A stretch of DNA of 64,000 nucleotides from contig NZ_QTUV01000004.1 of NCBI RefSeq assembly GCF_003435815.1, positions 1 through 64,000 of the forward strand, given 5' to 3'. This DNA comes from Dorea sp. AM10-31. Lineage in GTDB: Bacteria > Bacillota > Clostridia > Lachnospirales > Lachnospiraceae. Both the position numbers and the translations under genes were made by a program. The notes beneath the pieces were generated by a model, which made no database searches, was not told the DNA's origin, and saw nothing but the letters and a program-made list of their open reading frames with translations. Shown here in pieces: positions 53,560 through 61,401 of the stretch (position 1 is its first letter; the number at the start of each line of letters is the position of its first letter).

Positions 53560-54594
53560 TTATCCGATAAGGAAACCGTATTTTAACGGATCGTCTCCAT
53601 CGATAATATATGTAGCAACACCTGTCAGGTAAGCTGTACCTGTAACCATTGGAATAACTGCATCGTAATCACCGATCTTAGTTTCTTCTTTGATTACACC
53701 TTTGAAACGTGTTCCCATGAAGCTTTCGTAAATGAATTCTTCTCCAACGCCAAGCTCACCCCATTTATGAAGTGTAGCAAGTTTAGCGCTTGTACCTGTT
53801 CCGCAAGGTGAGCGGTCAGCCTGAGCATCACCGAATACTACAACGTTTCTCATAGTAGCCTGATCCGGATTTGGTGTTGGTCCGTAGAACTCAACAAGGT
53901 CAACTTCTGTGATGTCAAGTGTTGGGTGCTGAATCTTAACTTCAGCATTGATCTTATCACGCATCTTCATTCCGAGAGCTGTGTATGCCGGAACTGTCTT
54001 GGCATTGATCTCTCCGATGTCAAGCTTAGTTGTATCAACTAATGCGAAGAAACTTCCACCGAATGAAATAGTATAAGGAATGTCTACTCCGTCAATATTA
54101 ACTGTTAAGTTGTCTTTGTAAACGAATGCAGGTACATTTGTAAGTGTAACACCTGTAACTTTTCCGTTTTCTACCATAGCTGTTGTACGAATGATTCCTG
54201 CAGGAGCTTCCAGAACAACTTCGTTTTCACCTTCGTGGGATTCAACGAGTCCTGCTTCGATTGCAACAGTAACGGAACCGATTGTACAATGTCCGCACAT
54301 GTTCAGATATCCGCCTGTATCCATGAAGATAACTCCCAGATCTGCTTCGTCGCTGACTGGTTTGCATAAGAAACCACCAAACATATCGTGGTGTCCTCTA
54401 GGCTCCAGCATCAGAGCTGTACGAACGTGATCGTAATTCTCCTCCATCCATTTTTTCTTTTCAATCATGGTGTTGCCTTCCGGCTCTGGAAATCCCCCGA
54501 TTACCATACGGCAAAATTCTCCGGCTGTATGTGCGTCAACAACCTGAAGTGCTGCCTCGTAGTTTGCAAAATTCACATTTGCTTTTAACTCCAT
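53560..54594 (-). CDS. prdF: Proline racemase
   Basis: A 344-residue cofactor-free racemase. Two catalytic cysteines are visible: one in NMCGHCTIGSVTVAIEAGL and one in SPCGTGTSAKLATLHKWG. It converts L-proline to D-proline, the substrate of proline reductase. It has GGAGGGA before the ATG. It is the only prd gene on the minus strand, divergent from tRNA-Sec and prdC. Site D lies 44-58 bases before its start. Hydroxyproline epimerases are the nearest relatives, but the prd context favours proline. Confidence 0.93.
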   Translation of the reverse strand: MELKANVNFANYEAALQVVDAHTAGEFCRMVIGGFPEPEGNTMIEKKKWMEENYDHVRTALMLEPRGHHDMFGGFLCKPVSDEADLGVIFMDTGGYLNMCGHCTIGSVTVAIEAGLVESHEGENEVVLEAPAGIIRTTAMVENGKVTGVTLTNVPAFVYKDNLTVNIDGVDIPYTISFGGSFFALVDTTKLDIGEINAKTVPAYTALGMKMRDKINAEVKIQHPTLDITEVDLVEFYGPTPNPDQATMRNVVVFGDAQADRSPCGTGTSAKLATLHKWGELGVGEEFIYESFMGTRFKGVIKEETKIGDYDAVIPMVTGTAYLTGVATYIIDGDDPLKYGFLIG

Positions 54595-54885
54595 AATTAG
54601 TCCCTCCTTAATATGAGATATTGAATAATTATTATTTATAGAAAACCTCTATAAATTTTATAAAAACACATAGAAACCCCGAGTTTGCAATGTGCCTTTT
54701 TTAAAATAGACTCAAAAAAATGAGAGCAAATTCAGTGATAAACACGAATAATTATACAAAAGTACGACATAAAATTAACAAATAGACCGTATTCTAGTAC
54801 CGCGTTTAATCTCTTGCTTCTATTATCTATGAAAACCCTTGAAAAGTCAATGCTTTTTTGATATTATAAATTTAAATAAAAAGTG
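54595..54885. other. Divergent AT-rich gap before tRNA-Sec
   Basis: About 290 bases with no gene. It holds site D at its prdF end and several loose ATAGAAA or CTATGAAAACC strings that resemble half-sites. No sigma-54 promoter (GG-N10-GC) is seen. Confidence 0.5.
54638..54652. promoter_or_regulatory. ATAGA-N5-TCTAT palindrome, site D
   Basis: ATAGA AAACC TCTAT, with flanking T and A extending the arms (TTATAGA and TCTATAA). It lies in the prdF promoter area and would overlap its -10 box. Confidence 0.6.
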
Positions 54886-54914
54886 TTGAAAAATAACGAA
54901 TATTGTGCTATTCT
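54886..54914 (+). promoter_or_regulatory. Promoter of tRNA-Sec
   Basis: TTGAAA (54886-54891) and TATTCT (54909-54914), 17-base spacer, 28 bases before the tRNA. Confidence 0.65.
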
Positions 54915-54942
54915 TAACAAGCGAATGAAAAGCGCATAATAT

Positions 54943-55040
54943 GGGGGTAGATGGGTGACTGGTGTGCCTCCTAGTCTTCAAAACTAGTGTGGGGCGTTAA
55001 GAGCGTCCTGGGTGGGTTCGATTCCCACATGCCTCCGCCA
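54943..55040 (+). tRNA. selC: tRNA-Sec (TCA)
   Basis: A 98-base tRNA with encoded CCA. The anticodon stem CTAGT/ACTAG holds loop CTTCAAA with anticodon TCA at 54978-54980. The long variable arm, five-pair T stem GTGGG/CCCAC and long acceptor stem (seven pairs plus an eighth G-A mismatch by my alignment) are characteristic. It inserts Sec at the UGA of SelD and PrdB. It stands between prdF and prdC, more than 4 kb from selA and selB. Confidence 0.96.
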
Positions 55041-55077
55041 GAAGAAGTGCAGCTAAGTTACGTTAAAAAAATAACTT

Positions 55078-55092
55078 ATAGAAAGCGTCTAT
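55078..55092. promoter_or_regulatory. ATAGA-N5-TCTAT palindrome, site E
   Basis: ATAGA AAGCG TCTAT, 38 bases after tRNA-Sec. A -10-like TATACG at 55146-55151 would put the start of a prdC transcript about 73 bases from the palindrome centre, as for sites A and C. Confidence 0.55.
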
Positions 55093-55263
55093 GAATAAAG
55101 GAATGTGGCGAGCTGAACAACGGATAAAAAAAGAATAATAATGATTATACGATTTATATTCTCACAGCAGAAAGCTGGAGAGTATGCATTATCTACATAT
55201 TATATTAAAAGTTTAAAAGTCAGAAGAACAGAATGTAACAGCGAAGTTAAGTCAGAATAAGTA

Positions 55264-55292
55264 AACGAACCATGGTATAGGTTTCGTTTTTT
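55264..55292 (+). terminator. Terminator or attenuator before prdC
   Basis: CGAACC pairs with GGTTTCG (one bulge) and the flanking AAGTAAA/TTTACTT arms extend it, with a T tract. It may end the tRNA-Sec transcript or attenuate prdC. Confidence 0.6.
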
Positions 55293-55326
55293 ACTTATAT
55301 ATAAAAGAAAAGGAGAGAATAGTGTC

Positions 55327-56727
55327 ATGGGAAAAGTACAGATTTTATTACGTCAGCATGTTGGCGCACCGTGTGCACCGTGCGTTGAAGTTGGGGCAGA
55401 TGTAAAAAAAGGTACACTGATTGCTACACCGACTGGACTTGGAGCTAACATCTATGCCAGTGTATACGGAAAAGTAACAGAGATTACAGATGACAGAATC
55501 ATCATTGAAGCTGCAGATGAGCAGCCGGATGAATTCGTGCCGATCGATGTGCCGGAAGATGCAAGTAAACTGGATATGGTAAAAGCAGCCGGAGTAGTTG
55601 GAATGGGAGGAGCTGGATTCCCGACAGGAGTTAAGCTTAACATTAACTTGGCAGAGACTCCGATGGGAGAGATTAATCCGGAGATCAACCCGGAACTGCC
55701 AAAGGATTTCAGTATCGACTGTGGATATATCCTGATCAATGCTGCTGAGTGTGAACCGGGACTGGAGCACAATACACAGCAGATTGAGACACAGACAGAT
55801 AAAGTAATCCGCGGTATCAAATACTGCATGGAAATCACACATGCTGAGAAGACGATTATCGCAATTAAGAAAAAACATCACAAAGCAATCAAAGCTCTGC
55901 AGAAAGCTCTTGAGAAGGAGTCTGCTATTACAATGCATCTGCTTCCGGATATTTATCCAATGGGAGAAGAACGTGCGGTAGTAAGAGAGTGTCTGGGTGT
56001 GAACCTTGATACAACTCAGCTTCCATCAGCTGCAAGAGCAGTAGTTGTTAACGTAGAGACTGCCTGTCGAGTAGCAGAAGCGATCGATGAGAAGAGACCA
56101 TGTATCAGCAAGAACATGACTGTTCGTGGAAAATTAAATGGCGGTAACGAAGCACACGTATTTATGGATGTGCCGATCGGTGTAAGCGTTGGAGAGATGA
56201 TCGAAAAAGCAGGCGGAATTGAAGAGCCTTACGGTGAGATCATTATGGGAGGAGCCTTCACAGGTAAATCTACAGAATTAGACGCACCGATAACTAAGAC
56301 AACAGGAGCAATTCTTGTAACTGTTGAATTCCCAGATCTTCACGGAGCAAATGTAGGTATCTTAGTTTGTGCCTGCGGCGGAAGCGAAGAACGTATGAGA
56401 GAGATTGCTAAGAAGATGAATGGAAACGTTGTTTCTATGTGCAGATGTAAACAGGCAATCGAGAATAAACCAGGAGCACCGCTTAAGTGCTTAAGACCTG
56501 GTAACTGCCCTGGACAGGTTAAGAACAACCTGCAGTTCAAGAAAGACAAATGTGAATATATCATCATCGGTAACTGCTCTGACTGCTCTAACACAGTTAT
56601 GGCATCCGGACCGAAGATGGGCTTGAAAGTATTCCATCAGACAGACCATGTTATGAGAACAGTCGGACATCCACTGTACAGAACTCTGAGAGTTTCTAAA
56701 CAGGTAAGTCAGGATATTGACTTTTAA
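55327..56727 (+). CDS. prdC: Proline reductase-associated electron transfer protein PrdC
   Basis: A 466-residue RnfC-like flavin/iron-sulfur protein. RnfC features are GVVGMGGAGFPTGVKLNINL near residue 95 and VVVNVETACRVAEAI; the C-terminal part is cysteine-rich (CLRPGNCPGQ, GNCSDCSNT). PrdC passes electrons from NADH or the Rnf chain to proline reductase. In some species PrdC contains Sec; here VCACGGSEER has Cys and no in-frame UGA. Start with AAAGGAGAG upstream. A structured leader lies between it and prdA. Confidence 0.92.
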   Translation: MGKVQILLRQHVGAPCAPCVEVGADVKKGTLIATPTGLGANIYASVYGKVTEITDDRIIIEAADEQPDEFVPIDVPEDASKLDMVKAAGVVGMGGAGFPTGVKLNINLAETPMGEINPEINPELPKDFSIDCGYILINAAECEPGLEHNTQQIETQTDKVIRGIKYCMEITHAEKTIIAIKKKHHKAIKALQKALEKESAITMHLLPDIYPMGEERAVVRECLGVNLDTTQLPSAARAVVVNVETACRVAEAIDEKRPCISKNMTVRGKLNGGNEAHVFMDVPIGVSVGEMIEKAGGIEEPYGEIIMGGAFTGKSTELDAPITKTTGAILVTVEFPDLHGANVGILVCACGGSEERMREIAKKMNGNVVSMCRCKQAIENKPGAPLKCLRPGNCPGQVKNNLQFKKDKCEYIIIGNCSDCSNTVMASGPKMGLKVFHQTDHVMRTVGHPLYRTLRVSKQVSQDIDF

Positions 56728-56746
56728 TCACATTCTATTTTAGGTA

Positions 56747-56835
56747 ATACCGTCACGTACAGGCAAGGGCCTTAGACCCCCGATTCTTCGGCCTGGGGAA
56801 AAAGAGACTAATCTCTCTGCCGGGCGTGGCTGTAT
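56747..56835 (+). promoter_or_regulatory. Structured leader RNA before prdA (candidate aptamer)
   Basis: About 59% G+C by hand count in 85 bases, well above the surroundings. A closing stem pairs 56747-56757 with 56825-56835 (11 positions, one mismatch). Inside are GGCA/TGCC (56762-56765 with 56818-56821), a stem with CCC/GGG and CCGA-TTCT-TCGG, and AGAGA-CTAA-TCTCT. The multi-helix junction is typical of a riboswitch. I tried GEMM, TPP, FMN, SAM and lysine cores and found no match. Confidence 0.55.
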
Positions 56836-56847
56836 ATATACATTACT

Positions 56848-56877
56848 ATGTGCGATAAAGCACAGGTAGATTTTTTC
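56848..56877 (+). terminator. Terminator-like hairpin before prdA
   Basis: CTA and GTGC pair with GCAC and TAG around GATAAA, then ATTTTTT. With the structured leader just upstream and the ribosome site just downstream, it could be the expression platform of an attenuator. Confidence 0.5.
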
Positions 56878-56901
56878 AACCAATACAAGGAGGGAAACAA
56901 T

Positions 56902-58752
56902 ATGTCAATCACAGCTGAAACAGCTAAAGAACATGCTCATGATCCTGCGGTATTATGCTGTAGAGCAGAAGCTGGCATCACAATTGAACCAGCTAATCTG
57001 GAAGATCCGGCTATCTTTGATGATTTGGTAGATTCAGGATTATTAACTCTGGATGGATGCCTGACAATCGAAGAGGTATTAGGAGCAAAACTTACAAAAA
57101 CTTGTGATTCTCTTTGCCCGTTAACAAATGATGTCCTGGATGGTGTGAAAGCACCTACAACAGAGGCACCGGCAGCAGAGGCAGAGGAAGTTGCAGAGGC
57201 ACCGGCAGAGGAAGCAGCACCAGTTGCAGCACCGGTTGCAGGTGGAACATTAAAGATTCATATCGGAGAAGGAAAAGATATCAATCTTGAGATCCCGGTT
57301 GGAGCTCTTGGAGCATCAGGAGCAGCGGTAGCAGAAGTTCCAGCAGGAGCAGCTACAGCAGACACAGCAGCTGCAGCAGACGCTGACGTAGAAAAAGTTG
57401 CTGGTGAATTAACAAGAAAACATTTCAAGATCACAGAAGTTAAGAGAGGACCGGAGACAAAGATCGAAGGAACAACTCTTTACATCCGTGAAGGAATTGA
57501 AGCAGACGTTATTGCTGATCAGGAATTAGTTAAAGATTTCCATCTGGAAATTATCACTCCTGATAAATATCACACATATTCAGAAACTATCATGGATGTT
57601 CAGCCAATCGCTACAAAAGAAGGCGATTCAATCATCGGTGAAGGTGTTACAAGAGTACTTGATGGCGTTGTTATGATGCTGACTGGTACAGATGAAGGCG
57701 GAGTTCAGATCGGTGAGTTCGGTTCTTCAGAAGGATACCTTGATGAGAACATCATGTGGGGACGTCCGGGTTGCCCAGATAAAGGAGAGATCTTTATCAA
57801 AGGTAATATCGTAATCCAGGAGAAGACAAACATGGAGCGTCGTGGACCTATGGCTGCTCATACAGCATTTGACATCATTACACAGGAAATCCGTGAAGTA
57901 ATGAAAGAGTTAGATGAAAGCCTTGTAACAGATACAGAGGAATTGAAATCTATCCGTCGTCCTGGAAAGAAAAAAGTTGTAATTGTTAAGGAAATCATGG
58001 GACAGGGAGCTATGCATGATAACTTCATCCTTCCTGTAGAACCTGTTGGTATCCTTGGCGCAAGAGCTAACGTAGACTTAGGAAACGTTCCGATCTGCGT
58101 ATCTCCGCTGGAAGTACTGGATGGATGTATCCATGCATTAACATGTATCGGACCTGCATCTAAAGAGATGTCCAGACATTATTGGAGAGAGCCTCTTGTA
58201 CTGGAAGCACTTCATGATCCGGAAGTTGACCTTTGCGGAGTTGTATTTGTAGGATCTCCTCAGATCAATGCTGAGAAGTTCTATGTATCTCGTCGTGTAG
58301 GTCATACAGTAGAGATGATGGATGCGGATGGAGCTTTCGTTACAACAGAAGGTTTCGGAAATAACCACATTGACTTCGCAAGTCATATCGAGCAGATCGG
58401 TATGAGAGGTGTTCCGACAGTAGGTATGTCTTACTGTGCAGTACAGGGAGCACTTGTTGTTGGTAATAAACACATGCAGTACATGGTTGATAACAACAAA
58501 TCTGAGTCCGGTATTGAGAACGAAGTACTTGGTTGCAATACTCTTTGCCAGGAAGATGCAATCCGTGCACTTGCTATGCTGAAGACAGCAATGGCTGGTG
58601 AAGAAGTAAAAGCTGCTGAGAAGAAATGGAATCCAAACGTTAAATCTACAAACGTTGAGCTGATTGAAGAAGCTTATGGCAAGAAAGTTGATCTTGTTGA
58701 CAATGAGCAGGCACTTCCGATGAGCCAGAAACGTAAAGAGAAATACGATTAA
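56902..58752 (+). CDS. prdA: D-proline reductase proprotein PrdA
   Basis: A 616-residue proprotein. Residues about 85-150 are an Ala/Pro/Glu-rich linker; the remainder is the catalytic core. In Clostridium sticklandii PrdA cuts itself before a Cys, which becomes a pyruvoyl group in the small subunit. Here that Cys is residue 415 (codon 58144-58146, in HALTCIGPASKEMSRHYW), giving pieces of about 414 and 202 residues. The enzyme reduces D-proline to 5-aminovalerate. I use the ATG at 56902 (AAGGAGGG upstream) rather than an earlier ATG. Confidence 0.94.
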   Translation: MSITAETAKEHAHDPAVLCCRAEAGITIEPANLEDPAIFDDLVDSGLLTLDGCLTIEEVLGAKLTKTCDSLCPLTNDVLDGVKAPTTEAPAAEAEEVAEAPAEEAAPVAAPVAGGTLKIHIGEGKDINLEIPVGALGASGAAVAEVPAGAATADTAAAADADVEKVAGELTRKHFKITEVKRGPETKIEGTTLYIREGIEADVIADQELVKDFHLEIITPDKYHTYSETIMDVQPIATKEGDSIIGEGVTRVLDGVVMMLTGTDEGGVQIGEFGSSEGYLDENIMWGRPGCPDKGEIFIKGNIVIQEKTNMERRGPMAAHTAFDIITQEIREVMKELDESLVTDTEELKSIRRPGKKKVVIVKEIMGQGAMHDNFILPVEPVGILGARANVDLGNVPICVSPLEVLDGCIHALTCIGPASKEMSRHYWREPLVLEALHDPEVDLCGVVFVGSPQINAEKFYVSRRVGHTVEMMDADGAFVTTEGFGNNHIDFASHIEQIGMRGVPTVGMSYCAVQGALVVGNKHMQYMVDNNKSESGIENEVLGCNTLCQEDAIRALAMLKTAMAGEEVKAAEKKWNPNVKSTNVELIEEAYGKKVDLVDNEQALPMSQKRKEKYD

Positions 58753-58768
58753 TTCCGGGTGACCGTGA

Positions 58769-59068
58769 ATGAATAATGAGCGTTTGAATTATGGAGACAG
58801 AATCATTTATATGGAGGGTGTTGTAGTTGACGTTGATGATTGCAGCATCAGCATAGACCTGAAAGGTCGTTTGGGATTCTTCAAAGCTCCGAAGAGAATG
58901 TTTATCTGTGATACCGAGCCAAAAGTTGGTCAGGAATTCGGATGGAACATGAGTTTTCCGGAACAATTAGGACCTGAAGTAAATGATAAATATGTCAGTA
59001 ACATAGAAAAAGAACGACGCAAACAAGAAGAAATGCGCGCACGTTTGGATGATAATAAGGAGGATTAA
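58769..59068 (+). CDS. Small proline-reductase-cluster protein (CBO2463/CBO2479-like)
   Basis: A 99-residue protein between prdA and prdB, with YMEGVVVDVDDCSISIDLKG, GRLGFFKAPKRMFI and a charged coiled tail (EKERRKQEEMRARLDDNKED). Similar short proteins lie in other prd clusters and carry the name CBO2463/CBO2479 domain; function unknown. The beta-rich first half may bind the reductase. It begins 17 bases after prdA and ends 2 bases before prdB, so it is translated with them. Confidence 0.7.
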   Translation: MNNERLNYGDRIIYMEGVVVDVDDCSISIDLKGRLGFFKAPKRMFICDTEPKVGQEFGWNMSFPEQLGPEVNDKYVSNIEKERRKQEEMRARLDDNKED

Positions 59069-59070
59069 AA

Positions 59071-59796
59071 ATGAGTTTAACGGTTGTTAAAGGCTTACAG
59101 TCTGAAATATTCGTTCCTATTACTCCACCGGCTGTATGGACTCCTGTAACAAAAGAGCTGAAAGATATGTCTATCGCTCTTGCTACAGCAGCAGGTGTTC
59201 ATAAGAAGAGTCAGGAGAGATTCAACCTTGCAGGTGACTTCACTTGGAGAAAGATAGAGAACACTACACCATCAAGCGATCTGATGGTATCCCATGGTGG
59301 ATATGATAACAGTGATGTTAACAAAGACATCAACTGTATGTTCCCGATTGACAGAATTCATGAATTAGCAGCAGAAGGATTTATCAGAGCTTGTGCTCCG
59401 GTACATGCTGGATTCATGGGTGGTGGCGGAAACCAGGAGAAATTTAAACATGAAACTGGTCCGGCTGTCGCTGAAATGTTCAAAAATGAGGATGTTGATG
59501 CAGTAATCCTCACAGCTGGTTGAGGTACTTGCCACCGCTCTGCAGTATTGGTGCAGAGAGCGATTGAAGAAGCTGGAATTCCTACAATTATTATTGCAGC
59601 TCTTCCACCAGTTGTTCGTCAGACTGGTACTCCTCGTGCAGTAGCTCCGCTGGTACCTATGGGTGCTAATGCTGGTGGACCGCACAATGTAGAACAGCAG
59701 ACACAGATTGTAAAAGCAACTCTGGAGCAGTTAGAGAAAATCCAGACACCTGGAACTATTGTTCCGTTGCCATACGAGTATGTAGCTAAAATCTAA
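59071..59796 (+). CDS. prdB: Selenocysteine subunit of D-proline reductase
   Basis: A 241-residue subunit if the UGA at 59521-59523 (codon 151) is selenocysteine: ILTAG-Sec-GTCHRSAVLVQRA. The protein continues in frame with EEAGIPTIIIAALPPVVRQT to the stop at 59794. C. sticklandii PrdB has Sec at about residue 152, in a U-G-T-C setting like this one. The Sec attacks the C-N bond of D-proline bound to the pyruvoyl group of PrdA. Treating the UGA as a stop would lose the last third. SECIS candidate follows. Confidence 0.96.
59536..59562 (+). promoter_or_regulatory. Candidate bacterial SECIS of prdB
   Basis: CGCT and CTGCA pair with TGCAG and AGCG around a seven-base loop (GTATTGG) with an AG bulge on the 3' side. 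It starts 12 bases after the UGA, within the reading frame, the position needed by SelB. Confidence 0.7.
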
Positions 59797-59810
59797 TTTA
59801 AGCTAAAAGG

Positions 59811-59841
59811 GGCAGATGCGTTTAGCGCATCTGCCTTTTTT
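59811..59841 (+). terminator. Terminator of the prdA-prdB unit
   Basis: GGCAGATGCG pairs with CGCATCTGCC over TTTAG, then six T residues. Confidence 0.92.
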
Positions 59842-59914
59842 ATAAAGACACATTTGCTTTTATAAAAATATAATGAATACATTAAAAAAGAAAAAATAAT
59901 TGCATGATAATTTG

Positions 59915-59943
59915 TTGGAAGTTCGTAGAATTTATTGTATAAT
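59915..59943 (+). promoter_or_regulatory. Promoter of prdD-prdE
   Basis: TTGGAA (59915-59920) and TATAAT (59938-59943), 17-base spacer. The pair has its own unit. Confidence 0.75.
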
Positions 59944-59992
59944 AAATATATAATGTGAAAACATTGACGAGAAAAATATGGAGGTAACGAAG

Positions 59993-60760
59993 ATGGCTGA
60001 AAAAGAGATTAATTTACGTCGCCTTGTTATCAAAGCCTTTCATATGACGGATGTTGAATGGGGCGATGAAAACAATATTACAACGGATGGCCATATGACT
60101 GTCAGCAAGGGGATGCTGGAACAGTTGACAGCAGAAGATGATTGCATTGAGAAGATTGATATCCAGATTATCAAACCGGGAGATCATGATCGCTGGACGA
60201 ACACGATTATGGATATTATCCCGATTTCTACAAAGGTTCTTGGAAAGCTGGGAGAAGGTATTACACATACGGTAACAGGTGTATATGTAATGTTGACAGG
60301 TGTAGATGTGGATGGCAAGCAATGTCATGAATTCGGATCGTCAGAGGGTAATCTGAAAGATCAGTTATATTTGAATCGAGCTGGTACACCGGGAGATGAT
60401 GATTATATTATTTCCTTTGACGTTACATTTGCATCAGGTATGGGGCAAGAAAGACACGGACCATTTACTGCACACAGACTTTGCGATAAATTTATTCAGA
60501 CCTATCGTGAAAAACTGAAAAAGTTTAAAGGTGAGAAATGCACAGAAAGACATGAATATCATGATAAAGTAAGACCTGGAAAGAAGAGAGTGGTGATTAT
60601 TCGTCAAGTAGCAGGCCAGGGAGCAATGTACGATACGCATCTGTTTCCGGATGAACCGTCAGGGGTTGAAGGTGGTAAATCAATCATTGAAATGGGCAAT
60701 ATGCCGGTCATGATCACTCCGAATGAGTATCGTGATGGTATTATTCGCTCTATGCAGTAG
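59993..60760 (+). CDS. prdD: PrdD: homologue of the PrdA N-terminal processing piece
   Basis: A 255-residue protein whose sequence parallels the middle of PrdA: LRRLVIKAFHMTDVEWGDEN, TNTIMDIIPISTKVLGKLGEG, HEFGSSEGNLKDQL and GAMYDTHLFPDEPSGVEGGK have matching segments there. It ends with RDGIIRSMQ, where PrdA continues as DGCIHALTCIGP. The gene therefore stops at the position of the PrdA self-cleavage site. Function unknown; it may assemble with the reductase. The earlier ATG at 59978 overlaps the ribosome site. Confidence 0.85.
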   Translation: MAEKEINLRRLVIKAFHMTDVEWGDENNITTDGHMTVSKGMLEQLTAEDDCIEKIDIQIIKPGDHDRWTNTIMDIIPISTKVLGKLGEGITHTVTGVYVMLTGVDVDGKQCHEFGSSEGNLKDQLYLNRAGTPGDDDYIISFDVTFASGMGQERHGPFTAHRLCDKFIQTYREKLKKFKGEKCTERHEYHDKVRPGKKRVVIIRQVAGQGAMYDTHLFPDEPSGVEGGKSIIEMGNMPVMITPNEYRDGIIRSMQ

Positions 60761-60771
60761 GAGGTGTTAGT

Positions 60772-61251
60772 ATGGGAATTGGACCGTCAACAAAGGAAAC
60801 ATCGTTACATCACTTCAGAGATCCGTTATTGGAAGTAGTGGCTGAAGATACAGATTTGGACCTGATGGGACTTATTATTGTAGGTACACCGGATGATAAC
60901 AAAGACAAGATCCGTGTGGGTACAAGAGCTGCTGCTATGGCAGAGATGATGCGGGCAGATGGCGTAATTATTTCATCTGATGGATGGGGCAACAGTGATG
61001 TAGACTTTACAAATACATGTGAGCAGTTAGGTATCCGTGATATTCCGGTTACTGGACTGAATTTCAGCGGAACTGTAGCACAGTTTGTTGTTGTTAATGA
61101 CTATCTGGATGGTATCGTGGATATCAATAAGAGTGCGGATGGTACAGAGACAGACGTTGTAGGCGAGAATAATATGGTCAAACTGGACTGCCTGAAAGCG
61201 AAAGCTTTGCTGAAATTGAAGATGCGCCAGAAAGAGCAGCGCCGGGAGTAG
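60772..61251 (+). CDS. prdE: PrdE: homologue of the PrdA C-terminal (pyruvoyl) piece
   Basis: A 159-residue protein starting MGIGPSTKETSLHHFRDPLL, which lines up with CIGPASKEMSRHYWREPLVL of PrdA just after the cleavage point, and containing DLMGLIIVGTPDDNKDKIRV and GNSDVDFTNTCEQLGI. The Cys that forms the pyruvoyl group in PrdA is replaced by Gly2 next to the start Met, so it cannot form that cofactor. GGAGG lies in the 11-base gap after prdD. A terminator follows. Confidence 0.85.
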   Translation: MGIGPSTKETSLHHFRDPLLEVVAEDTDLDLMGLIIVGTPDDNKDKIRVGTRAAAMAEMMRADGVIISSDGWGNSDVDFTNTCEQLGIRDIPVTGLNFSGTVAQFVVVNDYLDGIVDINKSADGTETDVVGENNMVKLDCLKAKALLKLKMRQKEQRRE

Positions 61252-61339
61252 ATATATATATGGAATGCCGTTCGAACAAAAGATGTATAAAATGGGTGAT
61301 TTTAATTTATCTACTGGTATTTCATAAGTATATAATGGA

Positions 61340-61380
61340 GGGATGCAGTTTCCGGATTAAGAATCTGTATCCCCTTTTTT
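61340..61380 (+). terminator. Terminator of prdD-prdE
   Basis: GGGATGCAG pairs with CTGTATCCC with one G-U, then six T residues. Confidence 0.85.
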
Positions 61381-61401
61381 CATGTTATGAGAGGTGACAA
61401 G

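Noticed and set aside
54595..54760. Sigma-54 promoter before prdF (GGCAC and TTGC strings near 54690 on the minus strand)
   Set aside because: The two elements are one base apart instead of the required five, so the -24/-12 spacing fails.
56747..56835. c-di-GMP (GEMM) riboswitch before prdA
   Set aside because: The CACG-ACAGG-CAA string resembles its start, but the conserved CGCAAAGC core and second stem are missing.
59519..59526. Apparent premature stop or frameshift in prdB
   Set aside because: The frame is continuous through the UGA, the context matches known Sec-containing PrdB, and a hairpin follows. Recoding is the better explanation.
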